Shown: one piece after another, positions 1-5,928 of the stretch | Position numbering within the stretch: the first letter of the stretch is position 1 | Layout: every line of letters begins with the position of its first letter | Assembly: GCA_964503525.1 (NCBI GenBank) | Contig: CAZCZY010000021.1 | Span: 1-12,838, forward strand | Source: CAZCZY01 sp964503525 | Lineage (GTDB): Bacteria; Patescibacteriota; JAUYIX01 | Length of the DNA stretch: 12,838 nt | Direction: 5' to 3' | The notes under the pieces: generated by a model | Seen by the model: only the letters and a program-made list of their open reading frames with translations | Told to the model about the DNA's origin: nothing | Databases searched by the model: none | Program-made: the position numbers and the translations under genes

Positions 1-305
1 TGCTCGGGCAGCCATAAATCGTCGTCGGTGCAATAGCAGATAAATTTGCCGCGTGCTTTGCTCGTGAGAAGTTTGTGCCGGTAGGGCTCGCCGCGGCGTT
101 CGTGCTTGGGGTAATCAAAAAATGTTATGCGCGTGTCGCGCGCGGCAATATCTGATGCAACAGTTCGCGTAGCGTCATCGGCTCCATCGCCGATAATGAA
201 TAACTCCCAATCTGTGCGCGTTTGCCTAAGAATGCTGCCAACCGAACAGCGCAGAAGTTCGCCGTGGTTATGCGTCGGCACTATAATGGTGAAGTGCGGT
301 GTCAT
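1..305 (-). CDS. Glycosyltransferase family 2, N-terminal part (runs off the left edge)
   Basis: This is the first 101 codons of a GT-A fold glycosyltransferase, read by translating the minus strand from the ATG at 305. The N-terminus MTPHFTIIVPTHNHGELL is the classic GT2 beta-1 strand and P-loop region. A GDGADD element follows at about residues 44-49, and CTDDDLWLPE at about residues 92-101 holds the DxD-type metal and nucleotide-sugar binding acidic cluster. GT2 enzymes transfer a sugar from an activated donor, usually to surface glycans. The acceptor cannot be deduced here. The ATG directly abuts the TAA stop of the upstream oxidoreductase gene (TAAATG), so the two are almost certainly co-transcribed and translationally coupled. 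No separate promoter fits. The C-terminal half lies outside the window. Confidence 0.88.
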   Translation of the reverse strand, partial: MTPHFTIIVPTHNHGELLRCSVGSILRQTRTDWELFIIGDGADDATRTVASDIAARDTRITFFDYPKHERRGEPYRHKLLTSKARGKFICYCTDDDLWLPE

Positions 306-1697
306 TTAGGCCACTTCGCAGCGCTGATCACGTGGATCAAACATGGAGGGTGGGACTTGTTCGCCATTAATAAATTGCGAAATCCGTTTGCCGCCAAAAA
401 TTGACGGCAAGATTCCTACTCCGTTGCAGCCAAGGTTGTACAGCAACACCGGATTACACGGCTCGGGTCCGATGCGTCGAACCCCATTTGGCGTGTATCC
501 CATGAGGCCATGCCAACAAAAGGAATATTCTACGCTTTCGCGCGGATGTTTGTTGTAGGTGCTTCGCAAGAAGTCCCCGATAGTGTCTTCGATTCCTTCT
601 GGGCACGGATCTTCCCGCAAATACTCTGCGCCATTGGGGAGCACTTTTTCCGGTCCACCGGCACAAACTAGATTATATGATGAGCTGCCCTCATGCTCAT
701 GCGGGCGGCGCGTCATATAATAGTAGGTCTCGCCAGTTGGATCGTCACTGCGCTTCTTGGTCTTTGGAAAAAAACTTATAGCAGTGGGTGGTTGATCTAG
801 TGGCTGGACAAAGCCGCTCATGTAGCCGATCCTACCCGCGACTTTATGATGGAAACTGGTATTAATTTCGATGCCAGCGTCGTTTTCGATCTTAAAATTT
901 TCAAAACCATTTGTGCACAACACAATTTTTTTTGCACTAACTGTATGAGGCAACAATTCAAGTGTGCCACCATCATTTTTTAGTCGAACAGTTTTTACTC
1001 GACTACCTTCATAAAAAGAAAAACGGTCCGTGTACGTCGCTACGAGATACCCCAGCAATTCTTCGGAAAACAGCGCACTGTTCATGCAACCTTTTTGGTA
1101 AGAAAGGGCCGCAATGTACTGGGTATTGTGCGTTTCGAGGGTTTCGAGTAAGTCATGTTGAGATGCAATCGTGTAAAGGTCGCTATTTTTTTTCGGTAAC
1201 TCGTTACGCTGACCCCATTCTTTGGCAATCACTATCGATTCTGGTAACAGGCCGTGTGCCACTCTGTAGCGGTGATTTTCTAAGTGCCGAAACACCTGCT
1301 CAAAACTTGATAACCCCGTATACCCGGTAAATCGATAGACTGGCGTCTGTAACTTTGTTTCCGCAATAATTTGATCGAGCAAAATCCAGGCCGATTCCAC
1401 GGACCGCTGTCCTTCGATGGCAAGATCTTCGCCGAATGTTTTGACTAATTCGTTGAATGAACGCTCAAAGTAACTCGTGATCTGTCCCGCGTTATGTCCG
1501 GTAGCGCCGTGAGCAATTTTGTCCGCTTCAAGCAGGACAACACTTTGATTAGTATCTCGCAGCGTAAAATAGGCAGTCGTAACTCCAGCAATTCCACCAC
1601 CAACAATGGCGACATCTGCGCTGATATCTTTATTCAGTGGTACGACGGGCCGGGTTCGCTTAAGTTGCTTTATCCAAGGTGACTGATTGGGAGACAT
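306..1697 (-). CDS. FAD-dependent oxidoreductase, DAO (D-amino-acid oxidase/GlpA-like) family
   Basis: The 463-residue flavoprotein has an N-terminal Rossmann motif, VAIVGGGIAGVTTAY, with the GGGIAG glycine loop at residues 33-38. The acidic end of beta-2 (LLEADK, Glu57) should bind the ribose of FAD, and HGATGHNAGQIT follows as the usual second FAD contact. The C-terminal FAD-closing segment, LYNLGCNGVGILPSIFGGKRIS, is typical of the DAO family. Length and ends fit a complete protein. The family oxidises amines or amino acids. The substrate here is unknown, and no cysteine-rich Rieske tail is present. ATG 1697 gives the Lys/Arg-rich leader before the first strand. There is no clear Shine-Dalgarno, only AAGAACAAGAA just upstream. 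The gene heads a two-gene unit with the glycosyltransferase, which suggests (inference) a role in a sugar or surface-modification pathway. Confidence 0.9.
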   Translation of the reverse strand: MSPNQSPWIKQLKRTRPVVPLNKDISADVAIVGGGIAGVTTAYFTLRDTNQSVVLLEADKIAHGATGHNAGQITSYFERSFNELVKTFGEDLAIEGQRSVESAWILLDQIIAETKLQTPVYRFTGYTGLSSFEQVFRHLENHRYRVAHGLLPESIVIAKEWGQRNELPKKNSDLYTIASQHDLLETLETHNTQYIAALSYQKGCMNSALFSEELLGYLVATYTDRFSFYEGSRVKTVRLKNDGGTLELLPHTVSAKKIVLCTNGFENFKIENDAGIEINTSFHHKVAGRIGYMSGFVQPLDQPPTAISFFPKTKKRSDDPTGETYYYMTRRPHEHEGSSSYNLVCAGGPEKVLPNGAEYLREDPCPEGIEDTIGDFLRSTYNKHPRESVEYSFCWHGLMGYTPNGVRRIGPEPCNPVLLYNLGCNGVGILPSIFGGKRISQFINGEQVPPSMFDPRDQRCEVA

Positions 1698-1709
1698 TGA
1701 TTCTTGTTC

Positions 1710-1737
1710 TTTAGACGATGCACCGCTGCGCTCTCAA
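1710..1737 (-). promoter_or_regulatory. Possible promoter of the oxidoreductase-glycosyltransferase unit
   Basis: On the minus strand TTGAGA (1737-1732) is followed after 16 nt by TCTAAA (1715-1710), 13 nt before ATG 1697. The -35 is one base from consensus and the -10 is weak. It lies just after the terminator hairpin at 1750-1792, where a promoter for this unit is expected. Confidence 0.35.
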
Positions 1738-1749
1738 CCCAAAAAAAGT

Positions 1750-1792
1750 AAAAAAACCATGCATAAACGTCATCCAGAATGCGCGGTTTTTT
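1750..1792. terminator. Bidirectional hairpin terminator
   Basis: ACCATGCAT (1756-1764) pairs with ATGCGCGGT (1779-1787) in a 9-position stem with one mismatch and one wobble. A 6-T run follows on the plus strand and a 7-T run on the minus strand. On the minus strand it isolates the 47-aa gene from the oxidoreductase unit. On the plus strand no gene feeds into it, so that direction may be incidental. Confidence 0.6.
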
Positions 1793-1846
1793 GTTTGCGT
1801 TTGCGGACCTTGGTCCATAGCAATCATTATTGATATACATGCTTGT

Positions 1847-1873
1847 AAAAAAACCAGCGCCACACCGTGCTGG
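1847..1873 (-). terminator. Rho-independent terminator after the 47-aa membrane peptide gene
   Basis: Minus-strand CCAGC (1873-1869), a 10-nt loop, GCTGG (1858-1854), then seven T (1853-1847). It sits about 55 bp after the stop codon of the 1928-2071 gene and ends that transcript. A small GGCAGA-AA-TCTGCC hairpin lies between the stop and the terminator. Confidence 0.65.
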
Positions 1874-1927
1874 ATGGGCCAGGTTTTGTCGGTGGGGTTG
1901 GCAGATTTCTGCCTATTTTTGGGGGGT

Positions 1928-2071
1928 CTAGTACCCGCCGCCCTTGGCAAAGACAAAGTAGTAAACCAGCCCGTATACTATGGCTCCGACCACTGCGTAG
2001 AGCAGGATCCAAAACCAAATGGGCTTTTTACCGTAACCTTTGCCGTATCCTTTTTTGGGAGTTTCTTCCAT
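1928..2071 (-). CDS. 47-aa single-pass membrane peptide, GYGK/KPIWFWILLY type
   Basis: Translating the minus strand from ATG 2071 to TAG 1928 gives a 47-residue protein: a Lys/Gly/Tyr-rich head (MEETPKKGYGKGYGKKP), one aromatic-rich transmembrane helix (about residues 18-42, IWFWILLYAVVG… VYYFVF) and a short AKGGGY tail. The positive-inside rule predicts an N-in orientation. Short proteins of this pattern are, from memory, common and uncharacterised in CPR bacteria; this needs a search. It has no Shine-Dalgarno. Instead TGCTAGAAT, an extended -10, ends 6 nt before the ATG, so transcription would start at or next to the start codon. It has its own terminator (1847-1873) and is preceded by another (2092-2125), so it looks like an independent one-gene unit. 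Function unknown. Confidence 0.75.
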   Translation of the reverse strand: MEETPKKGYGKGYGKKPIWFWILLYAVVGAIVYGLVYYFVFAKGGGY

Positions 2072-2077
2072 ACCGAT

Positions 2078-2086
2078 ATTCTAGCA
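2078..2086 (-). promoter_or_regulatory. Extended -10 element (TGCTAGAAT) directly before the 47-aa gene
   Basis: TGC (2086-2084) joined to TAGAAT (2083-2078) is a TGn-extended -10. A CTCACA -35-like hexamer (4 of 6) lies 17 nt upstream, inside the preceding terminator stem. The box ends 6 nt before ATG 2071, implying a leaderless transcript. Confidence 0.5.
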
Positions 2087-2091
2087 CGAAC

Positions 2092-2125
2092 AAAAAAAGG
2101 TGTGAGTCTCGATAGGCCCACACCT
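2092..2125 (-). terminator. Rho-independent terminator/attenuator upstream of the 47-aa gene
   Basis: Minus-strand AGGTGTG (2125-2119) pairs with CACACCT (2104-2098), with four further inner pairs across one mismatch and a CGAT loop, followed by seven T (2098-2092). It ends transcripts entering from upstream just before the -10 box of the 47-aa gene. Its 5' arm overlaps GTTTGAGGT, which can pair with the upstream inverted repeat. Confidence 0.7.
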
Positions 2126-2172
2126 CAAACTGCCTACCGCTGAGCGAGTGTCGAGCCCGTAGCGGTGATCCG

Positions 2173-2199
2173 TTTGAGGTTCCACATTGGAACCTCAAA
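2173..2199. repeat. Perfect 11-bp inverted repeat (hairpin)
   Basis: TTTGAGGTTCC (2173-2183), loop ACATT, GGAACCTCAAA (2189-2199). There is no T-run in the right place on either strand to make it a simple terminator. On the minus strand its 3' arm (ACCTCAAAC) is complementary over 9 nt to GTTTGAGGT at the foot of the terminator at 2092-2125. Confidence 0.85.
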
Positions 2200-2228
2200 G
2201 AAAAACAGCCACTCTTTTAAATGGCTGT
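2197..2228 (-). terminator. Rho-independent terminator of the 73-aa membrane protein gene
   Basis: Minus-strand ACAGCCA (2228-2222) pairs with TGGCTGT (2211-2205) around a 10-nt loop, followed by TTTTCTTT. It lies 17 bp after the stop codon at 2246. Confidence 0.65.
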
Positions 2229-2245
2229 AGGATCGATCTCATGTT

Positions 2246-2467
2246 TCACAGAACTTGAGTGCGCAAGGCACTACAGGTAATTGCAGTCAGCAGGCCAATT
2301 GCACGCACAGGCCACTTGGCCAACCACGTCTCAGGGTGATGTATCCGCTGGTGCCACCCGAGCGACCAAGTTTCAAAACCTAGTAGCAACGCTCCCAGTA
2401 CCGCGTCATGTAAAAGGACTGTCAATAACAGGATTGCAGGACCTGTATAGAACCAGAAGTGTCGCAT
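2246..2467 (-). CDS. 73-aa membrane protein with two predicted helices, unknown function
   Basis: I do not recognise this family. The protein starts MRHFWFYTGPAILLLTVLL and has a long hydrophobic stretch at about residues 5-32. A polar His/Trp loop (GWHQRIHHPETW) follows at about 37-48, then a second, weaker hydrophobic helix at about 53-68. Three things support a real gene: AAGGAG (2483-2478) 10 nt before ATG 2467, a terminator immediately downstream (2197-2228), and the membrane-like composition of the frame. The overlapping plus-strand frame has none of these. A short His-rich loop between two helices could bind metal or haem, but that is speculation. Confidence 0.6.
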   Translation of the reverse strand: MRHFWFYTGPAILLLTVLLHDAVLGALLLGFETWSLGWHQRIHHPETWLAKWPVRAIGLLTAITCSALRTQVL

Positions 2468-2613
2468 CTATTTTTTTCTCCTTTTGCTGACCAAAATTTT
2501 AAACGAACAACTGATCGGGCACCGTACAGCTCGGCGGATACAAAATCAATGAGGCGGCGTTGCCAAATGCAAAAAATGCGCTAGCCTGGCTGCGAGTCGA
2601 TTGGCAGTTCGTT

Positions 2614-2629
2614 AAAAAATCGATTTTTT
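2614..2629. promoter_or_regulatory. Perfect 16-bp palindrome upstream of the orphan operon
   Basis: AAAAAATCGATTTTTT is fully self-complementary and ends 28 bp before ATG 2657. It lies in the 189-bp gap between the divergent 73-aa gene and the plus-strand operon. I see no good sigma-70 promoter in that gap (TTGCCA-16-TAGCCT near 2570 is weak), so this A/T-rich palindrome may be an operator or a curved promoter element. It could also be chance low-complexity sequence. Confidence 0.35.
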
Positions 2630-2656
2630 CCGATACTACGTCAGGGGGTGATAGGC

Positions 2657-3322
2657 ATGAGACAGAAACGCACAAAAAAAGCCGATACGCCGCCCCAGAC
2701 GGAGGCGCAGCAACCTAAACCTGGTGACCAAGCCCTCATCGTCAAGAAAGTGGACGACGTTGCGCTCATCGTCACAAGTCCGCACGTTGTCGCCATTGCG
2801 ACCCGTCTAGGGTGGCACCCGACGACGCTCATTCGGCGCGTAGAAGCAGCATTGCCGTCCAAGGTCGAGCAACACGCTTTCCTACAGATGGGACCGGACT
2901 TCCGGATCCACCCTGAGTCGTTCGCTAAGCTATTGAGGCTCTACTTGGGCAACCGGCAGCTATCGTCAAGCGATCTACAGGAGCACCAAGTTAGCGCGCG
3001 GCTGGTCCGGAGCACGATGTCGGATATCGGCGACTATATTGAGAACGCGCTGGACTTGCTCGAGAAGATTTCAGCCGACATTGCGTACTACCACCTGCGC
3101 ATGTCCATGACTGATGCTGGTACGCTCACTATCGCCTATGGTAATGGCGCGCTGGATATTATTCAGGACATTGTTGGCAACCTCGATGTCGTTCGTCACA
3201 AGATGCATATCAACCAGGCTACGCCAGACCGCGTAGTCCTCATGTCAGCAATCAAGCGGATTATTCGGTGGATCGATGAGGGCCGGGTGATACCGTCCGA
3301 CATCCTCGAGACTTTTGAGTAG
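2657..3322 (+). CDS. Uncharacterised 221-aa protein, first gene of an orphan operon
   Basis: I do not recognise this protein. It begins MRQKRTKKADTPPQTEAQQPK, a basic then Pro/Gln-rich disordered head. Residues from about 30 look alpha-helical throughout, with an acidic helical stretch (STMSDIGDYIENALDLLEKISADIAYY) near the middle. There is no signal peptide and no membrane segment, so it should be cytoplasmic. ATG 2657 is chosen over the in-frame GTG at 2648 because AGGGGGTGAT (2643-2652) matches the Shine-Dalgarno consensus at 9 of 10 positions, lies 4 nt before this ATG and overlaps the GTG. The next gene starts 8 bp after its stop, so the two are one operon and their products probably act together. 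Composition is richer in G+C than the neighbouring minus-strand genes. Confidence 0.8.
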   Translation: MRQKRTKKADTPPQTEAQQPKPGDQALIVKKVDDVALIVTSPHVVAIATRLGWHPTTLIRRVEAALPSKVEQHAFLQMGPDFRIHPESFAKLLRLYLGNRQLSSSDLQEHQVSARLVRSTMSDIGDYIENALDLLEKISADIAYYHLRMSMTDAGTLTIAYGNGALDIIQDIVGNLDVVRHKMHINQATPDRVVLMSAIKRIIRWIDEGRVIPSDILETFE

Positions 3323-3330
3323 GAGGTAGT

Positions 3331-4758
3331 ATGAGCTCATTTGGTAAGGAGCTGCGGGACAGTATTGCTCCAAAGTTCCACAGAAAGTGGGACGTAAACC
3401 CGATCGTTGCGATCGGACTTTCGACCGCCATCCTAAGGCTCGGTCTTAGCGACGATGAACTGTTCACTCTTTGCAAGAAGTGGGCGCAGGGTCTCTTTGT
3501 GACGTTCCACGAAGACCGGCGCACCAAGACACCTGAGCAGGAGCGGTTTTCGGAGGCCCACAACCTTATTCGCGACCGCCAGACCTTTAACCAGGCGCTC
3601 AGCGATTTTCGGGATGATCGGCCGGAGGGCGAGATTGTCACGACCGAGCTCAAGCGCGCAGTTCGCGGCCTGAAGGAGCAAGTAGTAGGTCTCCAGGCCA
3701 AGGAAGTGCGCTGCATTCGGGACCACGGCGACATGGAGAAGCAGCAGCGCCAGGTCGCGTCGGTGTTCGACACCTACCTGCAGACGCTGGCGCTCCGCCC
3801 CCAGTGGGACAACGACCTGTCACCGGTGGCTGCAATGCCGCTAACGCAGGTCCGACGACTGACGGTAGTTCGTTACAATATTGTTGGCGGCCATGAGCGA
3901 ACGGAGGTTTCCGACAATGCGGCATGGGCAGTCTGCATGGAGTATAAGCAGCTGATCAACAAGCTCAAGCAGCAAAAGCGGAATGAAGCGGAGGCCCGTG
4001 CTGCCGAGGCCAAAGCAGCGGCTCGCGAGGGTACGGCGTCCGCGACGGACACGACGTTGCCCGACCAAGTGCCTATCACGGCGGTGCCTGCCGTCAAAAC
4101 CCAAGAGGAGACGCTGCACGTCCGCCAACGCAACGAGCTTCGCAAGAAGTTCTACGAGGCGGGCATGCACGAGCAGACGTTGCAGAAGTTACAGCGGGAA
4201 GCACGGGACATCAAGTACAAGCTCCCCGTGATCCGCTGGGACGAGCGCATTGCATACTGCAAGCACCAGCTTAATCAGCTCACGACAGGACGGGTGTTTC
4301 CGTCCGTTTCGGAGGCACAGCTGGGGTGCACCGACCACTACGTGGCGGCATTGCGTCCGGCCTATCAAGAGCACCGCGAGGCACTCCTCAACAGGCTGGT
4401 GCGGTGGGCAACGGTGGTAACCCACCTGCTGGTCGAACCATCGCTTCAGACGGTCGAGCTTGGTCGCATCACGGAGACGAGCGAGACCGTCGTGGGCAGC
4501 ATTCCGCTTGCTGCGCTCGAGGATCGGGCGTTCGAGGCTTACCTCGAAAACTCGGTACTGACAGCGCCTGCTAGCAGCTTGCTATCGAGGCTGAGCCCGA
4601 ACGTCATGCAGGGCCATGTGCTAGTGACATTGCCGACAGAGAAAGTTTCCATCGCACGTAGCACCTTCGCTAGCCAGGCGAGTAGGCTCGGCAGGCGTGT
4701 GGGTGGGCCGGTGCAGGGATCCTACCGGCTCTCCGGCATCGTCCTCGACATTCGGTAG
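3331..4758 (+). CDS. Uncharacterised 475-aa protein with a central coiled coil, second gene of the orphan operon
   Basis: No family is recognised. The protein starts MSSFGKELRDSIAPKFHRKW, preceded by AGGAGGT 4 nt before the ATG, a textbook ribosome binding site. The N-terminal half (about residues 1-190) is mixed helical. A charged coiled-coil-like helix, KQLINKLKQQKRNEAEARAAEAKAAA, covers about 208-233. A Ser/Thr/Pro linker (about 234-262) follows, then a second helical, Arg/Gln-rich stretch (about 265-315) and a globular C-terminal part ending YRLSGIVLDIR. No signal peptide, membrane helix, nucleotide-binding motif or catalytic signature is visible. Its operon partner lies 8 bp upstream and a strong terminator 7 bp downstream. 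A structural, scaffolding or nucleic-acid-associated role is conceivable, but nothing in the sequence proves it. Confidence 0.85.
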   Translation: MSSFGKELRDSIAPKFHRKWDVNPIVAIGLSTAILRLGLSDDELFTLCKKWAQGLFVTFHEDRRTKTPEQERFSEAHNLIRDRQTFNQALSDFRDDRPEGEIVTTELKRAVRGLKEQVVGLQAKEVRCIRDHGDMEKQQRQVASVFDTYLQTLALRPQWDNDLSPVAAMPLTQVRRLTVVRYNIVGGHERTEVSDNAAWAVCMEYKQLINKLKQQKRNEAEARAAEAKAAAREGTASATDTTLPDQVPITAVPAVKTQEETLHVRQRNELRKKFYEAGMHEQTLQKLQREARDIKYKLPVIRWDERIAYCKHQLNQLTTGRVFPSVSEAQLGCTDHYVAALRPAYQEHREALLNRLVRWATVVTHLLVEPSLQTVELGRITETSETVVGSIPLAALEDRAFEAYLENSVLTAPASSLLSRLSPNVMQGHVLVTLPTEKVSIARSTFASQASRLGRRVGGPVQGSYRLSGIVLDIR

Positions 4759-4764
4759 TTGTTA

Positions 4765-4811
4765 AGAGCACCTCAGGTGGCCAAAAGGCTACCGCGGGTG
4801 CTCTCTTTTTT
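4765..4811 (+). terminator. Strong two-tier rho-independent terminator of the orphan operon
   Basis: AGAGCACC (4765-4772) pairs with GGTGCTCT (4797-4804). Inside it GGTGGCC (4776-4782) pairs with GGCTACC (4787-4793) around an AAAA loop, and C followed by six T comes after. It starts 7 bp after the TAG of the upstream gene and overlaps the last ten or so codons of the convergent methyltransferase gene. Confidence 0.9.
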
Positions 4812-5399
4812 AGCGATAATATCAAAGACGTGCCAATGTTTTGGTATTCCGTTCGAGAGGATGTTATCTCTCTCAATTTCCTCAAGTGAAATGACTTCCA
4901 TGTCGGAAAGTAATCTCTCCACTTGTTCTCTCGTGTGAAAAGTCATTTTATGATTCGCGCTCCACTCATCACGCATACCAAAAAGTTGACCACAAAATAT
5001 TCCTCCCCGCACGAGTGCGTGTTCGATTCTTGAAAAAACGGTGTCAAAACTTTCCGGCGGATTGAATGGCAATGAATACATCGCAGAGGCAACATTGTAT
5101 TCATTTTTTGAGAAATCAAAATCAGCAAAAGCAGAAATAAAATAGTGAAGTTTTTTGGATTGTATCGCCTCCGCTTCTTTTGCCATTAAATCCGATTTAT
5201 CTAGGACAGTTACATCAAAGCCTTTGTCCAGCAGATAGCGAGCGTCTTTTAGGGCACCACCACCAATATCTATCGCCTTGTCTTTATGAGCGACATATCC
5301 AAGGGCTTTGACGAGAAGTTTCGAGGGCGGTTGATTCTTAGAGAATTCGTAAAATTCCACCCACTCTTTTTTCTGTTTGTTGGGAATATTCTGTACCAC
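4773..5399 (-). CDS. Class I SAM-dependent methyltransferase
   Basis: The 208-aa protein carries a seven-beta-strand methyltransferase motif I, KAIDIGGGALKDARYLLDKG (residues 41-60), and an acidic ribose-binding residue at the end of beta-2 (VTVLDKSD, Asp67). A beta-4 region (EYNVASAMYSLPF) and an ALVRGGIFCGQLFG segment complete the Rossmann core. The overall pattern resembles small TehB/UbiE-type stand-alone enzymes; the substrate is unknown. The start is GTG at 5399, with GAGG 5 nt upstream and no closer ATG. The C-terminus KKESTRGSLLAT is encoded by the terminator hairpin of the convergent operon, so the end of the protein has been shaped by, or extended into, that element. The gene is visibly A+T-richer than the operon it faces. 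It follows the DUF1801 gene by 26 bp and may share its transcript. Confidence 0.85.
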   Translation of the reverse strand: MVQNIPNKQKKEWVEFYEFSKNQPPSKLLVKALGYVAHKDKAIDIGGGALKDARYLLDKGFDVTVLDKSDLMAKEAEAIQSKKLHYFISAFADFDFSKNEYNVASAMYSLPFNPPESFDTVFSRIEHALVRGGIFCGQLFGMRDEWSANHKMTFHTREQVERLLSDMEVISLEEIERDNILSNGIPKHWHVFDIIAKKESTRGSLLAT

Positions 5400-5425
5400 T
5401 TTCCTCGAAACTAATTACAGGGGTC

Positions 5426-5884
5426 TCAGCTCACTGCTTTCTTCACGAGCGCGCTGATCTTTCCTTCTTCTGCAGCGGTCAACTTCTTCAGCGCAAAGGC
5501 CGTTGGCCACATAGACCCGTCGTCAAGTTTTGCGCTGTCATTGAAACCGAGCGATGCGTACCTCGTCTTGAATCTTCCCGCGCTTTGGAAGAAGCAGACG
5601 ACCTTGTCGTCCTTGGCATAGGCGGGAAATCCATACCACGTTTTTGGTGAGAGGGCGGGAGCGCTCTTTTTTATGATCGCATGAAGTCGTTTGGCCATGC
5701 TGCGATCAGGTGCCGACATCTTTGCGATAGCCGCGAGAACATCACTTTCGCCATGCGCTTTTTTTCGGTCTGACCGTGCTTCCGCTGCAATTTCTTTGCC
5801 GCGAGCCATCATGGCTTCTCGTTCTTCGTCTGAGAATCCTACGACCGGCTTTCGTGAGTTCTTTTTTCTAGTATTTTTTTTCAT
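5426..5884 (-). CDS. DUF1801 / YdhG-like (YjbR/CyaY-type fold) protein
   Basis: The 152-residue protein has a Lys/Arg-rich tail-like head (MKKNTRKKNSRKP) and a charged helical segment (about 18-45). A DUF1801-like domain follows at about 48-152: the LHAIIKKSAPALSPKTWYGFPAYAKDDKVVCFF core, a GRFKTRYASLGF strand pair and the DDGSMWPTAFALKKLTAAEEGKI end. These are hallmarks I recall for YdhG-type proteins of the CyaY-like fold. Family members are small and cytoplasmic; an iron-chaperone role has been proposed for some, but function is mostly unproven. No Shine-Dalgarno precedes ATG 5884. CATAAT ends 7 nt upstream, so the mRNA may be leaderless. Confidence 0.8.
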   Translation of the reverse strand: MKKNTRKKNSRKPVVGFSDEEREAMMARGKEIAAEARSDRKKAHGESDVLAAIAKMSAPDRSMAKRLHAIIKKSAPALSPKTWYGFPAYAKDDKVVCFFQSAGRFKTRYASLGFNDSAKLDDGSMWPTAFALKKLTAAEEGKISALVKKAVS

Positions 5885-5891
5885 GTATTGG

Positions 5892-5897
5892 ATTATG
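5892..5897 (-). promoter_or_regulatory. Possible -10 box of the DUF1801 gene
   Basis: Minus-strand CATAAT (5897-5892) lies 7 nt before ATG 5884 in the 44-bp gap after the propeller-protein gene. The matching -35 (GGTACA, 17 nt upstream) is poor. No ribosome binding site is seen, so this is a proposal for a leaderless start. Confidence 0.35.
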
Positions 5898-5928
5898 CCT
5901 ATTCAGCACAGTCATGTACCAGTACCTA

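Noticed and set aside
962..1330. Plus-strand 122-aa ORF inside the oxidoreductase gene
   Set aside because: Antisense shadow of a well-supported flavoprotein gene, with no start signals.
1711..1956. Minus-strand ORF containing MDQGPQTQTKNRAFWMTFMHGFF
   Set aside because: It crosses the terminator of the 47-aa gene and the bidirectional hairpin, has no ribosome binding site and overlaps the likely promoter of the oxidoreductase gene. The hydrophobic part is encoded by the T-runs.
1718..2143. Plus-strand 141-aa ORF
   Set aside because: It runs through two terminators and the opposite strand of the 47-aa gene; no ribosome binding site and atypical composition.
2648..2656. GTG start adding three residues to the 221-aa protein
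   Set aside because: The GTG lies inside the Shine-Dalgarno sequence that serves ATG 2657.
3261..4425. Long minus-strand ORFs opposite the orphan operon
   Set aside because: Arg/Ser/Cys-rich antisense translations typical of G+C-rich coding DNA; none has a ribosome binding site and the sense frames have strong ones.
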